A stretch of 64,000 nt of DNA from an uncultured Bacteroidales bacterium (GTDB lineage: Bacteria > Bacteroidota > Bacteroidia > Bacteroidales > FEN-979): NCBI GenBank assembly GCA_903875045.1, contig CAIQUS010000157.1, positions 21,787 to 85,786 on the forward strand, read 5' to 3'. Made by a program: the position numbers and the translations under genes. Each line of letters starts with the position of its first letter. The first letter of the stretch is position 1. A model generated the notes under the pieces. The model saw only the letters and a program-made list of their open reading frames with translations. It did not search any database and had not been told where the DNA came from. This document shows, piece by piece, positions 35,608 through 45,290 of this stretch.

Positions 35608-37098
35608 ATGAAAAAAATTAAAATATATCTGAGTGTTTTGGTCCTGGTGGGGCTGATTCTGAACTCCTGTTCAAAAAAATTCCTGGAAGTTGACCCAAAG
35701 GGTACCACCCTGGAAAGCAATTACTATAAAAATGCAGACGAAGCATACAAGGGATTGGTGTCCTGTTATGATCCGTTAGGTACTGAATGCGGTAAAACCT
35801 ATTCGAATAAAATCGGTCCGCTCAACTCTGCCTCCGATGATTGCTATGCCGGGGGTGGCAGCTCCTCGGATGTTCCTGCATGGCAAGTCTGGAATAATTA
35901 TACCATTGATGCAGCTACAGGCATACAGGGCGATTTCTGGAACAGAAATTTCACAGGGGTATACCGGGTGAATGTGCTACTTTCAAAACTTGATGCAGTG
36001 CCGGGCATGAGTGCCACACTAAAAGCGAGGTACATTGCAGAATGTAAATTTTTACGCGGCTATTATTATTTCGACCTGGTACGCCTGTTTAAAAATGTAC
36101 CTTTATTTACAAAACCACTCGATACAAAAGAAATTTTCAATGTTCTGCAAGCCACTCCGGAGGCAGTTTGGACCCAGATTGAAAAGGACCTGAATGAAGC
36201 AATCATTGATCTGCCTGTTGCTGTATCACCAAGTGAAAATGGCAGGGTAACTAAAATGGCTGCCATCGCCTTGTTGGGTAAAGTAATTCTTTTTCAGAAC
36301 AATGAAGGTCGTATGCTTGAAGCGGCCGATTTGTTTGAACAGGTCAACAGTTCCCCGAATTACCATTTGCTGTCTGATTTTGGGATGATCTTCCGTCCAG
36401 ATAACAAATTCAATGCAGAATCAATCTTCGAAATTGTTCATACCTACAAAGCGATGTCAGGTTGGGAGGCATGGCCAAATTTTGAAGGCAATGTGTATAC
36501 GCAGATGTGCGGGCCGCGAGCATACGTGGGGCCAACCTACATGGCCGGATGGGGATTTAACCCGATAACACCGGAGCTTATTGCCTTGCTGAAGAACGAT
36601 CCGCGATATAAATATACAGTCGTAAATGTTGACAGTTTGAAAACTGCAGGGCTGTGTACCTATGAAAAAGGATACCAGAATACAGGTTATTTTGTTGCAA
36701 AGTTCGCCCCGTTGAAAGAGTTCAAGGACACCATCGGAGGAGATCCGGTTCTGAACTATCCAAATGATGTCATGGAAATCCGCCTGGCTGATACATACCT
36801 GATGGAAGCTGAAGCACTCGTTCGTGGAAACGGAAATCTGGCAAAGGCGCAGGAGTATCTCGACAAGGTACGTGCGCGTGTGGGGCTGCCTTCTGTTCCA
36901 GCCACGCTTGATAATATTTATAAGGAACGTCGCCTCGAACTTGCTACGGAAGGTCATCGCTGGTTTGACCTGGTTCGTACAGGGAAGGCTGCAACAGCCC
37001 TTGCTTCCAAGGGGTTTACTTCCGGGAAAAATGAAATTTTGCCTATTCCGCTTGCTGAACTTACAAACACAAAACTTGTACAAAATCCTGGCTATTAA
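35608..37098 (+). CDS. SusD-like glycan-binding lipoprotein (second of three)
   Basis: A 496-residue SusD protein. ATG 35608 is preferred over an in-frame TTG at 35599, because it gives a compact lipoprotein signal (KIYLSVLVLVGLILNSC). The core has FLRGYYYFDLVRLFKNVPLF and the C-terminal block has RLADTYLMEAEALVRGN, ERRLELATEGHRWFDLVRTG and the ending KLVQNPGY. It is the surface partner of the preceding SusC. Confidence 0.95.
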   Translation: MKKIKIYLSVLVLVGLILNSCSKKFLEVDPKGTTLESNYYKNADEAYKGLVSCYDPLGTECGKTYSNKIGPLNSASDDCYAGGGSSSDVPAWQVWNNYTIDAATGIQGDFWNRNFTGVYRVNVLLSKLDAVPGMSATLKARYIAECKFLRGYYYFDLVRLFKNVPLFTKPLDTKEIFNVLQATPEAVWTQIEKDLNEAIIDLPVAVSPSENGRVTKMAAIALLGKVILFQNNEGRMLEAADLFEQVNSSPNYHLLSDFGMIFRPDNKFNAESIFEIVHTYKAMSGWEAWPNFEGNVYTQMCGPRAYVGPTYMAGWGFNPITPELIALLKNDPRYKYTVVNVDSLKTAGLCTYEKGYQNTGYFVAKFAPLKEFKDTIGGDPVLNYPNDVMEIRLADTYLMEAEALVRGNGNLAKAQEYLDKVRARVGLPSVPATLDNIYKERRLELATEGHRWFDLVRTGKAATALASKGFTSGKNEILPIPLAELTNTKLVQNPGY

Positions 37099-37113
37099 AC
37101 TTTAAAAAACCTT

Positions 37114-37156
37114 ACTCATTCCCGACCCGCCTTATTCGGAGGGATCGGGAATGAGT
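37114..37156 (+). terminator. Intercistronic stem-loop between SusD and GH16
   Basis: Perfect 12-bp arms ACTCATTCCCGA and TCGGGAATGAGT enclose a 19-nt loop. There is no long T-run after it, and the GH16 ATG follows in 29 bp. It may attenuate transcription or protect the 3' end of the SusC-SusD message. Confidence 0.7.
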
Positions 37157-37185
37157 TCATTTACACCTGTAAACATTAAAATCCA

Positions 37186-38043
37186 ATGAAAATCACGCAA
37201 TTCCTGGTCCTGATTTTTTGGGGGCTCACCATATCAGCCTGTCAGGCTGATAACAATGGAGCCAAGCCTTATATATCAACTCCTGAACCTCCGCAAGATA
37301 AGGGCTGGACATTTGAATCTGCCCCGTTTTGGGCGGATGAGTTTAACTATACCGGCCTTCCTGATCCCGCAAAGTGGGGTTATGATATTGGCGGAAGCGG
37401 ATGGGGTAACAATGAACTCGAATACTACACCAATGTGCTGAAAAATGCCAGCGTCGCCGATGGCAAGCTGACGATTACCGCCATAAAAGAGGATGTCGGG
37501 GGCAGGAACTATACCTCTGCAAGGCTGATTACCAAAAACAAAGGGGATATTCTTTATGGCAGGATCGAAGTAAAAGCCATTGTTCCTGCAGGTAAAGGCA
37601 CCTGGCCGGCCATTTGGATGCTGCCAACAGATTGGGCTTATGGCGACTGGCCGAAATCAGGCGAAATTGATATCATGGAACATGTTGGATATGATATCAA
37701 TGTGATTCATATCAGCACCCATTGTGAGGCTTATTATTTCAAATTGAACAATCAAAAAACAGCCGTAAAAAAGATTGCCAATGCAACTACGGAATATCAC
37801 CTGTATCGTGTTGACTGGACACCTTACGCCATCAGAGGGTATATTGATGATCAATTGATTTTTACCAGTGTCAATGAAGGAACAGGTCAGAGAGTATGGC
37901 CTTTTGATAAACGCTTTCATCTTTTGCTTAACGTAGCCGTCGGAGGCGATTGGGGTGGGGCCCAAGGTGTTGATCCAACCGTATTCCCGGCCTCGATGCA
38001 GGTCGATTATGTAAGATTTTACAGGATGATTGGAAATCCCTGA
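37186..38043 (+). CDS. GH16 endo-beta-glucanase lipoprotein (laminarinase-like)
   Basis: A 285-residue lipoprotein (signal LIFWGLTISAC) with a GH16 domain. Marks are FWADEFNYTG, WGNNELEYYT, GTWPAIWMLP and the catalytic GEIDIMEHVG (about residues 158-167). In contrast to the first GH16 it has no T9SS tail and would be tethered to the outer membrane by lipid. It sits after a SusC-SusD pair and before GH30, fitting endo-cleavage of beta-1,3-glucan at the surface or in the periplasm. Confidence 0.93.
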   Translation: MKITQFLVLIFWGLTISACQADNNGAKPYISTPEPPQDKGWTFESAPFWADEFNYTGLPDPAKWGYDIGGSGWGNNELEYYTNVLKNASVADGKLTITAIKEDVGGRNYTSARLITKNKGDILYGRIEVKAIVPAGKGTWPAIWMLPTDWAYGDWPKSGEIDIMEHVGYDINVIHISTHCEAYYFKLNNQKTAVKKIANATTEYHLYRVDWTPYAIRGYIDDQLIFTSVNEGTGQRVWPFDKRFHLLLNVAVGGDWGGAQGVDPTVFPASMQVDYVRFYRMIGNP

Positions 38044-38107
38044 TGAATTTATAATATGAGCATCACATTGTGATCGGAACATTGCAGCATAATGAAATCG
38101 AACAGGT

Positions 38108-39565
38108 ATGAAAAATTTGGTTCTGTTTTTAGGATTGGGATTCATTTTATTCGCTAACCCATTGGTTGCAGGCAACAATCCCGCTGGTCCGGCAACTATA
38201 AAGGTAACAGTTTATACCACGGCTGAGAAAACGGATTACAGGTTGTCGGTAACTGAAACGTTATATCTGTCAGATTTCGGTCAACCTTTGGAAACACAGC
38301 CATGTGTGTTTGTCGATCCTGCGAAGGCTTTTCAGACATTCATTGGCATAGGTGCCGCCTTGACTGATGCTTCGGCCGAAACTTTTGCAAAAATGCCAAA
38401 AGCGAAGCAACAGGAAATTCTGCAAAAGTATTTTGATGTGCAACAAGGGATTGGATATACACTGGCACGAACCAATATTCACAGTTGCGATTTTTCCAGC
38501 GGCAGTTATACCTATGTAAAAGATCATGACGTTGCATTAACATCTTTCAGCATCGCACATGACAAAGAGTTTCGTATTCCTTTTATTAAACAGGCTATTG
38601 CAGCAGCTGGCGGAAAACTTACGCTGTATGCCAGTCCCTGGAGTCCGCCGGCATGGATGAAGGACAACAATGATATGTTGCATGGGGGTAAATTGATGCC
38701 TGCATTCCATCAAAGCTGGGCCGATTATTTTGTAAAGTTTATCCAGGCGTATCAGGAGGAAGGTATCCCGGTGTGGGGAATCAGTGTCCAAAATGAACCC
38801 ATGGCCCGGCAAAAATGGGAATCCTGTATTTATACTGCAGAAGAGGAGCGGGATTTTATAAAAAAATTTCTCGGCCCCACTTTGCAAAAAGCGGGTATGA
38901 CCGATAAAAAGCTCATTGCCTGGGACCACAACCGCGACCTGATCTATCAGCGGGCCAGCACCATTCTATCCGATCCGGAAGCGGCTAAATATGTCTGGGG
39001 CATTGGTTTTCACTGGTATGAGAGCTGGACAGGCGGAGGGAATATTTACGACAATGTAAAACGCGTATCAGAGGCTTTCCCGGGTAAACACTTGATTTTT
39101 ACAGAAGGATGTGCCGAGAGTTTTACTTTCAGTAAGATGAATGAATGGAAATGGGGCGAAATGTACGGTCGCTCCATGATCAACGATTTTAACAATGGAA
39201 CTGTTGGCTGGACCGACTGGAATATTTTACTGGATGAAACAGGCGGGCCCAACCATGTTCAGAATCTTTGTTTTGCACCACTTCATGCCAACACAAAAAC
39301 CGGAGAATTATATTACCTGAATTCTTTCTACTACATTGGCCATTTTTCCAAGTTTATCCGGCCCGGAGCAAAAAGAATCATCAGTTCCACAAGCCGGGGA
39401 CAATTACAAACCACTGCTTTTGAGAATACCGATGGAAAAATTGCGGTTATTGTGATGAATCAAACCGATGAGAAAATCCAGTACCGTCTCTGGATCGCAG
39501 GGCAGGCTGCTGAAATCACCAGTCTGCCGCATTCCATTCAGACACTGGTGGTAGAGCCTTCCTAA
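38108..39565 (+). CDS. GH30 family glucanase (second)
   Basis: A 485-residue secreted GH30 enzyme with a signal peptide (FLGLGFILFANPLVAG). Marks include FIGIGAALTDASAETF, ARTNIHSCDFSSGSY, YASPWSPPAWMKDN, the acid/base glutamate in SVQNEPMARQ (about residue 229) and the nucleophile in IFTEGCAES (about 331). It lacks a lipobox, so it is probably periplasmic, whereas the first GH30 is a lipoprotein. Beta-1,6-linked branches or gentio-oligosaccharides are likely substrates by context. Confidence 0.92.
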   Translation: MKNLVLFLGLGFILFANPLVAGNNPAGPATIKVTVYTTAEKTDYRLSVTETLYLSDFGQPLETQPCVFVDPAKAFQTFIGIGAALTDASAETFAKMPKAKQQEILQKYFDVQQGIGYTLARTNIHSCDFSSGSYTYVKDHDVALTSFSIAHDKEFRIPFIKQAIAAAGGKLTLYASPWSPPAWMKDNNDMLHGGKLMPAFHQSWADYFVKFIQAYQEEGIPVWGISVQNEPMARQKWESCIYTAEEERDFIKKFLGPTLQKAGMTDKKLIAWDHNRDLIYQRASTILSDPEAAKYVWGIGFHWYESWTGGGNIYDNVKRVSEAFPGKHLIFTEGCAESFTFSKMNEWKWGEMYGRSMINDFNNGTVGWTDWNILLDETGGPNHVQNLCFAPLHANTKTGELYYLNSFYYIGHFSKFIRPGAKRIISSTSRGQLQTTAFENTDGKIAVIVMNQTDEKIQYRLWIAGQAAEITSLPHSIQTLVVEPS

Positions 39566-39590
39566 CCCCATCCTTCAGGATGGGGATTAG
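39562..39590 (+). terminator. Hairpin at the end of the second GH30 gene
   Basis: CTAACCCCATCC and GGATGGGGATTAG arms close on a TTCA loop; the GH30 stop codon lies within the 5' arm. There is no T-run. It matches, in reverse complement, the hairpin at 21373-21392. Confidence 0.6.
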
Positions 39591-39663
39591 CAAGCCTCAT
39601 CCAATGATCACTCAAGGAGAAACACGGGGTGAAGTGCATAACAAAACAAATAATTCATAAACG

Positions 39664-42183
39664 ATGAAGAATCAACTTCTTTTAGCCTGCCTGATTACGA
39701 TTTGCCTTCTGATTGCCCCAACGATCCACTCGCAGGTTTATAAAGATCCGAAAGCATCAGTTGACGAAAGGGTTAAGGATTTGCTGAGCAAGATGAACAT
39801 TGAGGAGAAGATTGACCAGCTTTCCGGGTCGGGAGACCTTGGCTTTGATACCCGTGAAAACACCAGGCTTGGTATCCCGGCTTTCAAAATGACAGATGGC
39901 CCGTTGGGTGTCCGTTGGGGAAAAGCAACCTCCTTCCCATGCGGGGTTGCCATGGCAGCTACCTGGGACACAAATCTGATTGTTCGGTTTGCAGAGGCTC
40001 TGGCCGCTGAAACACATGCCAAAGGACGGAACCTTTTACTGGGACCATGTGTGAATATACACCGTTTCCCGGCCGGTGGACGTAATTTTGAAAGCTATGG
40101 AGAGGATCCCTGGCTTGCATCCCGCCTGGCCTTGAATTTTATCAAAGCCCTTCAATCGCATGATGTGATTGCCAGCGTCAAACATTTTGCACTCAACAAT
40201 CAGGAGTGGCGGCGAACCGAAATAAATGTGGTGGCAGATGAGCGTGCCATGAGGGAAATTTACCTGCCTTCTTTTGAAGCTGCGGTGAAAGAAGCCGGCG
40301 TGCTTACTGTCATGTCGGCCTACAACAAGGTGAACGGATGGTGGTGCAGTGAGAATAAGGAGTTGCTTACCAATATTCTTAAGAAGGATTGGGGTTTCAA
40401 AGGACTGGTTGTTTCCGACTGGGTTTCAACTCATTCAACCGTAAATGCCGCAAACAACGGGCTTGATCTGGAGATGCCGGCAGGAGATGTGTTTTCGATG
40501 GTGAATCTGAAAAAAGCCATGAAGGAAGGCAAAGTGTCAGAGGAGACGATCAACGATAAAGTAAGCCGGATTTTACGGGTAAAATTTATGGCCGGATTGT
40601 TCGACCAAACGGTTACACCCGACACTACAGTTCTCACTGGCAATGCGCATAAAAAGCTTGCCCTTGAGTTTGCCAAAGAAAGTATTGTATTGCTGAAAAA
40701 CGAGAAAAACCTTCTCCCGCTGGATTTAAACAATCTGAAAAACATAGCAGTTATTGGTCCAAATGCAGCCATTGCCCGCGTTGGGGGAGGGGGCAGTTCG
40801 CATGTTGAACCATCCTATAGCATATCACCACTCGATGGCATCCGGAAAATGGTCAGGCAGAGTGCCCAGGTTTTTTTCGCACCAGGAGATGAGCTGCGAA
40901 CCTCACCCTTGTTGCCTGTTGGGAAGCAATATCTTCAATCGGAAGGTTTGACAGCCAACGGGCTCAAAGCAGAATTTTTCAACAATGTTAAACTCGAAGG
41001 TGTACCGGCATTCACACGCACCGATTCAACATTGTATTTCACATGGGATGACAATGCCCCCGCTCCGGGAGTGGGAAAAGACAACTATTCTGTCCGCTGG
41101 AGTGGTTCCATTACCCCGCCTGTTTCACGGACTTTTACCTTTTTTACAACCAGTGATGACGGAGTTCGTTTATTCATCAATGGCAGAAAACTGATCGACA
41201 ACTGGACTGATCATGGTTCTACGGTTGATTCAGCAAAAATAGACCTGGTGGCAGGGAAATCATACAATATCCAGATCGAATATTACGAGAACGGAGGAAC
41301 TGCCGTGCTTATGCTTGGATGGGATTTGCCTGTGGAAAAAGCACAAAGTACCCTGATTGCTGAAGCTGTAAATATCGCACGGAATGCTGATGTTGCGATT
41401 GTTTTTGCAGGAACCTCCGATAGTTTTGAAAGCGAAGGTTTCGACCGGATCGGAGGACTTAGCTTGCCCGGAAATCAAAACGAGCTGATCAAAGCCGTGG
41501 CAGCGGTTAATCCAAATACCATCGTGGTATTGAACACGGGAACACCTGTAATCACATCCAGTTGGTTAAAAAAGGTTCCGGTGTTGATCGAAACTTTCTT
41601 TTCAGGGCAGGAGGGGGGAAATGCCATTGCTTCTGTTTTGTTTGGTAAACACAATCCATCAGCTAAATTGCCTTTTTCATTCATCAGCGGATATGAACAG
41701 ACACCTGCTTATCAGAATTATATGGATAAGAATCTCGATGCACCTTATGAAGAAGGCATTTTTACCGGTTACCGCTATCTGGAAAAGAATAAACTTGTTC
41801 CGACTTTCCCGTTCGGATTCGGATTATCCTACACAACCTTTATTTTTTCGGATCTTCAGGTTGAAAAAAAAGCAAATGCTTCATATCTTGTTTCCTTAAG
41901 GGTGAAAAATAGCGGAAAGGTTGCCGGCAGCGAAGTTGTTCAGCTGTATGTGGCAGATGATCACAGTCGTGTTCAACGCCCGTTGAAGGAACTTAAAGGA
42001 TTCGCAAAGGTCACCCTTGAACCCGGTCAGGAGAAAACGGTATCGATACCTCTCAATTTTCGTTCATTTGCCTATTATGATGTAAAAGGCAAACAATGGA
42101 AGGTTGATCCGGGCAATTTTATCATCATGGCCGGCAATTCGTCTGCTGGGATAAAACTGAAAGCCAATCTGTTGATAGACTAG
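39664..42183 (+). CDS. GH3 beta-glucosidase with inserted PA14 domain
   Basis: An 839-residue GH3 enzyme with signal peptide. The first domain has TDGPLGVRWG and the nucleophile aspartate in VVSDWVSTHS (about residue 251). The second has IAVIGPNA and the GxG-type loops. A PA14 domain (about 430-555; LKAEFFNN, FFTTSDDGVRLFINGR) is inserted in the second domain, as in several beta-glucosidases where it shapes the acceptor side of the active site. An Ig-like C-terminal domain has YTTFIFSDLQV and RPLKELKGFAKV. It would release glucose from the oligosaccharides made by GH16 and GH30. Confidence 0.95.
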   Translation: MKNQLLLACLITICLLIAPTIHSQVYKDPKASVDERVKDLLSKMNIEEKIDQLSGSGDLGFDTRENTRLGIPAFKMTDGPLGVRWGKATSFPCGVAMAATWDTNLIVRFAEALAAETHAKGRNLLLGPCVNIHRFPAGGRNFESYGEDPWLASRLALNFIKALQSHDVIASVKHFALNNQEWRRTEINVVADERAMREIYLPSFEAAVKEAGVLTVMSAYNKVNGWWCSENKELLTNILKKDWGFKGLVVSDWVSTHSTVNAANNGLDLEMPAGDVFSMVNLKKAMKEGKVSEETINDKVSRILRVKFMAGLFDQTVTPDTTVLTGNAHKKLALEFAKESIVLLKNEKNLLPLDLNNLKNIAVIGPNAAIARVGGGGSSHVEPSYSISPLDGIRKMVRQSAQVFFAPGDELRTSPLLPVGKQYLQSEGLTANGLKAEFFNNVKLEGVPAFTRTDSTLYFTWDDNAPAPGVGKDNYSVRWSGSITPPVSRTFTFFTTSDDGVRLFINGRKLIDNWTDHGSTVDSAKIDLVAGKSYNIQIEYYENGGTAVLMLGWDLPVEKAQSTLIAEAVNIARNADVAIVFAGTSDSFESEGFDRIGGLSLPGNQNELIKAVAAVNPNTIVVLNTGTPVITSSWLKKVPVLIETFFSGQEGGNAIASVLFGKHNPSAKLPFSFISGYEQTPAYQNYMDKNLDAPYEEGIFTGYRYLEKNKLVPTFPFGFGLSYTTFIFSDLQVEKKANASYLVSLRVKNSGKVAGSEVVQLYVADDHSRVQRPLKELKGFAKVTLEPGQEKTVSIPLNFRSFAYYDVKGKQWKVDPGNFIIMAGNSSAGIKLKANLLID

Positions 42184-42202
42184 ATCCTCTCGCCTCCCAC
42201 TG

Positions 42203-45061
42203 ATGAAAACCGAGCGCTTTTCCCTTTTCTTAATTCTTCTGTTTTCAACTGGTTTTACTCATCATTCCACCGCACAATCAACCTATCTGGTAAAACATTA
42301 TACCAAACAGGATTATCATGCAGGCAGCCAGAACTGGTCGGTCACGGCGGATGATGAAGGCTTCGTTTATGTTGCCAATAATGACGGGCTGGTTATTTTT
42401 GACGGCACCGGTTGGCAAACTTACAGAAACCCTGATCAAACGATCGTTCGTTCCGTGTATGTCGCGCCCGACAAAAGTATTTATACCGGATCGTATGAAG
42501 AATTTGGTTTTTGGAAGGAGAATGCCGGTCATGAACTGTCGTATACCTCGTTAAAACCATCCACAAAGGACAGTTCATTTCATAATTGTGAATATTGGAA
42601 AATTGTACAGTGCCGTGAAAAAATTTACTTTCAGGGCTTCTCTTCCTTGTTTGTCTATGACCAGCATACAGTTAAACCTGTGAAATTGCCCGGTAGCATT
42701 ATTTTTTTACTTAAGGCGAGGGATCGCATTTTTGTTCAGGCAGTGAATGGTATCCTTTACGAGGTGATCAATGACCAGATTGTCATGATTGAACATGGAG
42801 ATGAACTCATTGGAACGGAGGTAAAAACCATTTTGCCATATAAAGACGATAGTTTCCTTATAGGTACAACCTCCCACGGCGTGTTTTTATACGATGGTAA
42901 AGTAATTGCTCCATGGAAAACTGAAGCCAATGACAAATTCAGGGAATACCGGATCAACAATGGGCTGATTTTGGGCGACAAGCTGGTTTTCGGTACCATT
43001 GTCAAGGGTTTATTCGTACTCAACATGGAGGGAAAAATCCTGTATCATCTTCACGATGAAAACGGTCTGCAAAACAATACCGTGCTTTCCCTTTGCAGTG
43101 ATGTCAACGGAACCGTGTGGGTTGGACTGGATAAAGGAATTGACCATATTTTTTTCGACAATCTTGTTGACATTTATCAGGATAAGGGGGAACAACTTGG
43201 AGCGGTTTATACGGCGGCAATTCTTGACAACATACTATATGTTGGCACCAACCGGGGAATATTTACCTACAGGCATGATCCGGTCACCGGAACCTTTTCC
43301 TATGCCGGTTTTCTGAACAATTCCCAAGGGCAGGTATGGGAGCTGAAAGTAATCGATGGAAAGCTGATTTGCGGGCATACATCCGGTACCTATATCGTTG
43401 AAGGGAACAACCTCAGGAAGATTTCCACGGCTAGTGGTGGGTTTTGTACCCAAAAAATATTCACAACGGAGGGTGAGCATCTGATCCAAAGTACCTATTC
43501 GCCTTTGGTGGTATTTAAGAAGGAAAATAATAGCTGGACTTTTTCCAACCAGATAAAAGGTTATCTCGAACCTTCCCGTTTTCTGGAGATGGATCATTTC
43601 GGGAATGTATGGGTAGGCCATGCGGTTAAGGGGCTGTATAAACTTCAACTTTCACAATCGTTGGACAGCGTGACATCGCTCGTCTCCTTTGGCAAAAAAG
43701 ACGGGTTTCCCTCCGATTTTGGTATCCGGGTTTTTAAAATAAGCAATCGGGTCGTTTTCACCACCGGATCAAAATTGTTTACCTGGGACGATTTGAAAAA
43801 CAAGATCATCTATTATGATGAGCTCAACCGGCAACTACAGGGTTTTGAAGCTTGTTCAAGAATTATCGAAAAAGGCAATGATTGCTATTGGTTTATCAGA
43901 AAAAACGATGTTGGCCTGTTCGAGATTAAAAACAATAAGGTCACGATGTTATTGCACCTGTATTTACCACTTTATGCCATTCAGATGGTTGACAACTATG
44001 AAAACATGGAGCCATTTGACGAAAACCGGCAATTGATATGTTTGGATAACGGGTTTGCATTGATTAATCTGAACCTGCTGAATCGGGGGGTAAATGATCA
44101 TTCAAAGTTGCTTTTCAGGAATGTTTACTGCATAAATTCTTCAGGTAACCGGCAACGGGTCGATCCAACTGAACTGACATCAACAATACCATATACCCGG
44201 AACACCCTTTCATTTTCCTTCGTAGCTATTAACAACAGACATCTCACACAGCTTTACCAGTATAAATTATCAGGGATCGATAGCGACTGGAGTGAATGGA
44301 CTCCGTTGACTGAGGTTGTTTATACACGACTTCCCAAAGGCGATTACACCTTTATGGTGAGAAGTTTAATGAGTGCCGGAAAAGTTACTGAACCCATCAG
44401 GTTGAATTTCAGGGTGAAGCCTGCATGGTATGCCAGTACCATGGCCTGGATGTTTTATGTTTTGATTACCATGGGAGCCCTCCTGCTGAGCAGAAATCTG
44501 TTCCGATTGAGGGTTATTCGTCAGCATGAACAGCTACGGATTGAAAATGAGGCAAAAGCCCGGCTTGAAAAGCAGCAGGCGGACCAGGAAATCATTAAGT
44601 TGCAAAATGAAAACCTTCAGACAGAAATTTCATTTAAAAACATGCAACTGGCTGATTCAACCATGGCGATTATTAAAAAGAATGAATTGCTGATCGAGAT
44701 CAAGAATGAACTGGACAAACAACACGAAAAACTTGGGACTGGATACCCTCAGCGTTATTTCGAAAGACTTATGTCCCTGATCAATAAAAATATTTCGAAC
44801 GACAACGATTGGAAGGTTTTTGAAGAACTTTTCGACCAGGCTCATGAGAATTTTTTTAAAAGGTTGAAATCAACTTATCCTGATCTCACGCAGAGTGATT
44901 TGAAACTTTGCGCATTCCTCCGGCTGAACCTTTCATCGAAGGAGATAGCTCCTTTACTCAACATCAGTTTCAGAGGTGTTGAAACCAGAAGGTATCGGTT
45001 ACGGCGGCGTTTAACCCTTGAATCGGATAAAAACCTGGTCGAATTCATCATGCAATTTTAA
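42203..45061 (+). CDS. Membrane-anchored propeller sensor with LuxR-type DNA-binding domain
   Basis: A 952-residue one-component regulator. A signal sequence is followed by a large periplasmic Reg_prop-type beta-propeller (repeats such as VYVANNDGLVIFDG, LIGTTSHGVFLYDG, VWVGLDKGIDHI), a Y_Y_Y domain (YQYKLSGIDSDWSEWT, about 680-740) and one membrane helix (about 746-768). A cytoplasmic coiled coil and a LuxR-like helix-turn-helix (LNLSSKEIAPLLNISFRGVETRRYRLRRR) complete it. There is no histidine kinase or receiver. It starts 19 bp after GH3 and precedes the third SusC gene, so it probably controls one or both loci on sensing oligosaccharide. Confidence 0.88.
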   Translation: MKTERFSLFLILLFSTGFTHHSTAQSTYLVKHYTKQDYHAGSQNWSVTADDEGFVYVANNDGLVIFDGTGWQTYRNPDQTIVRSVYVAPDKSIYTGSYEEFGFWKENAGHELSYTSLKPSTKDSSFHNCEYWKIVQCREKIYFQGFSSLFVYDQHTVKPVKLPGSIIFLLKARDRIFVQAVNGILYEVINDQIVMIEHGDELIGTEVKTILPYKDDSFLIGTTSHGVFLYDGKVIAPWKTEANDKFREYRINNGLILGDKLVFGTIVKGLFVLNMEGKILYHLHDENGLQNNTVLSLCSDVNGTVWVGLDKGIDHIFFDNLVDIYQDKGEQLGAVYTAAILDNILYVGTNRGIFTYRHDPVTGTFSYAGFLNNSQGQVWELKVIDGKLICGHTSGTYIVEGNNLRKISTASGGFCTQKIFTTEGEHLIQSTYSPLVVFKKENNSWTFSNQIKGYLEPSRFLEMDHFGNVWVGHAVKGLYKLQLSQSLDSVTSLVSFGKKDGFPSDFGIRVFKISNRVVFTTGSKLFTWDDLKNKIIYYDELNRQLQGFEACSRIIEKGNDCYWFIRKNDVGLFEIKNNKVTMLLHLYLPLYAIQMVDNYENMEPFDENRQLICLDNGFALINLNLLNRGVNDHSKLLFRNVYCINSSGNRQRVDPTELTSTIPYTRNTLSFSFVAINNRHLTQLYQYKLSGIDSDWSEWTPLTEVVYTRLPKGDYTFMVRSLMSAGKVTEPIRLNFRVKPAWYASTMAWMFYVLITMGALLLSRNLFRLRVIRQHEQLRIENEAKARLEKQQADQEIIKLQNENLQTEISFKNMQLADSTMAIIKKNELLIEIKNELDKQHEKLGTGYPQRYFERLMSLINKNISNDNDWKVFEELFDQAHENFFKRLKSTYPDLTQSDLKLCAFLRLNLSSKEIAPLLNISFRGVETRRYRLRRRLTLESDKNLVEFIMQF

Positions 45062-45117
45062 TTTTCTCTCCATATTATTTCGTTTTTCTTTTCACAATAA
45101 TACATGATAAAGCATAG

Positions 45118-45139
45118 ATATACAATAATATATGTATAT
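45118..45139. promoter_or_regulatory. Inverted repeat upstream of the third SusC gene
   Basis: Perfect 7-bp arms ATATACA (45118-45124) and TGTATAT (45133-45139) with an 8-bp spacer lie in the gap between the LuxR-type regulator and the second locus. It is a candidate operator. The 45062-45290 region shows no gene and no convincing TAnnTTTG element. Its high AT content means a chance palindrome is possible. Confidence 0.35.
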
Positions 45140-45290
45140 TGCTCCTATAGGTAACGTAGTATTGGCGTACCCATGGTTTGCCTCTTCAAATTGGTGGTGT
45201 AACCGTGCAAGGGGCACATTGGTAAAGTAAGTTATGAATCAGTACTTTTTTTTTGTTATTTCGTATTTTCATTCACGAAACATTCGCATT

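Noticed and set aside
36457..37083. 208-codon minus-strand reading frame
   Set aside because: It lies wholly opposite the second SusD gene, whose family motifs run through the region; it is a shadow.
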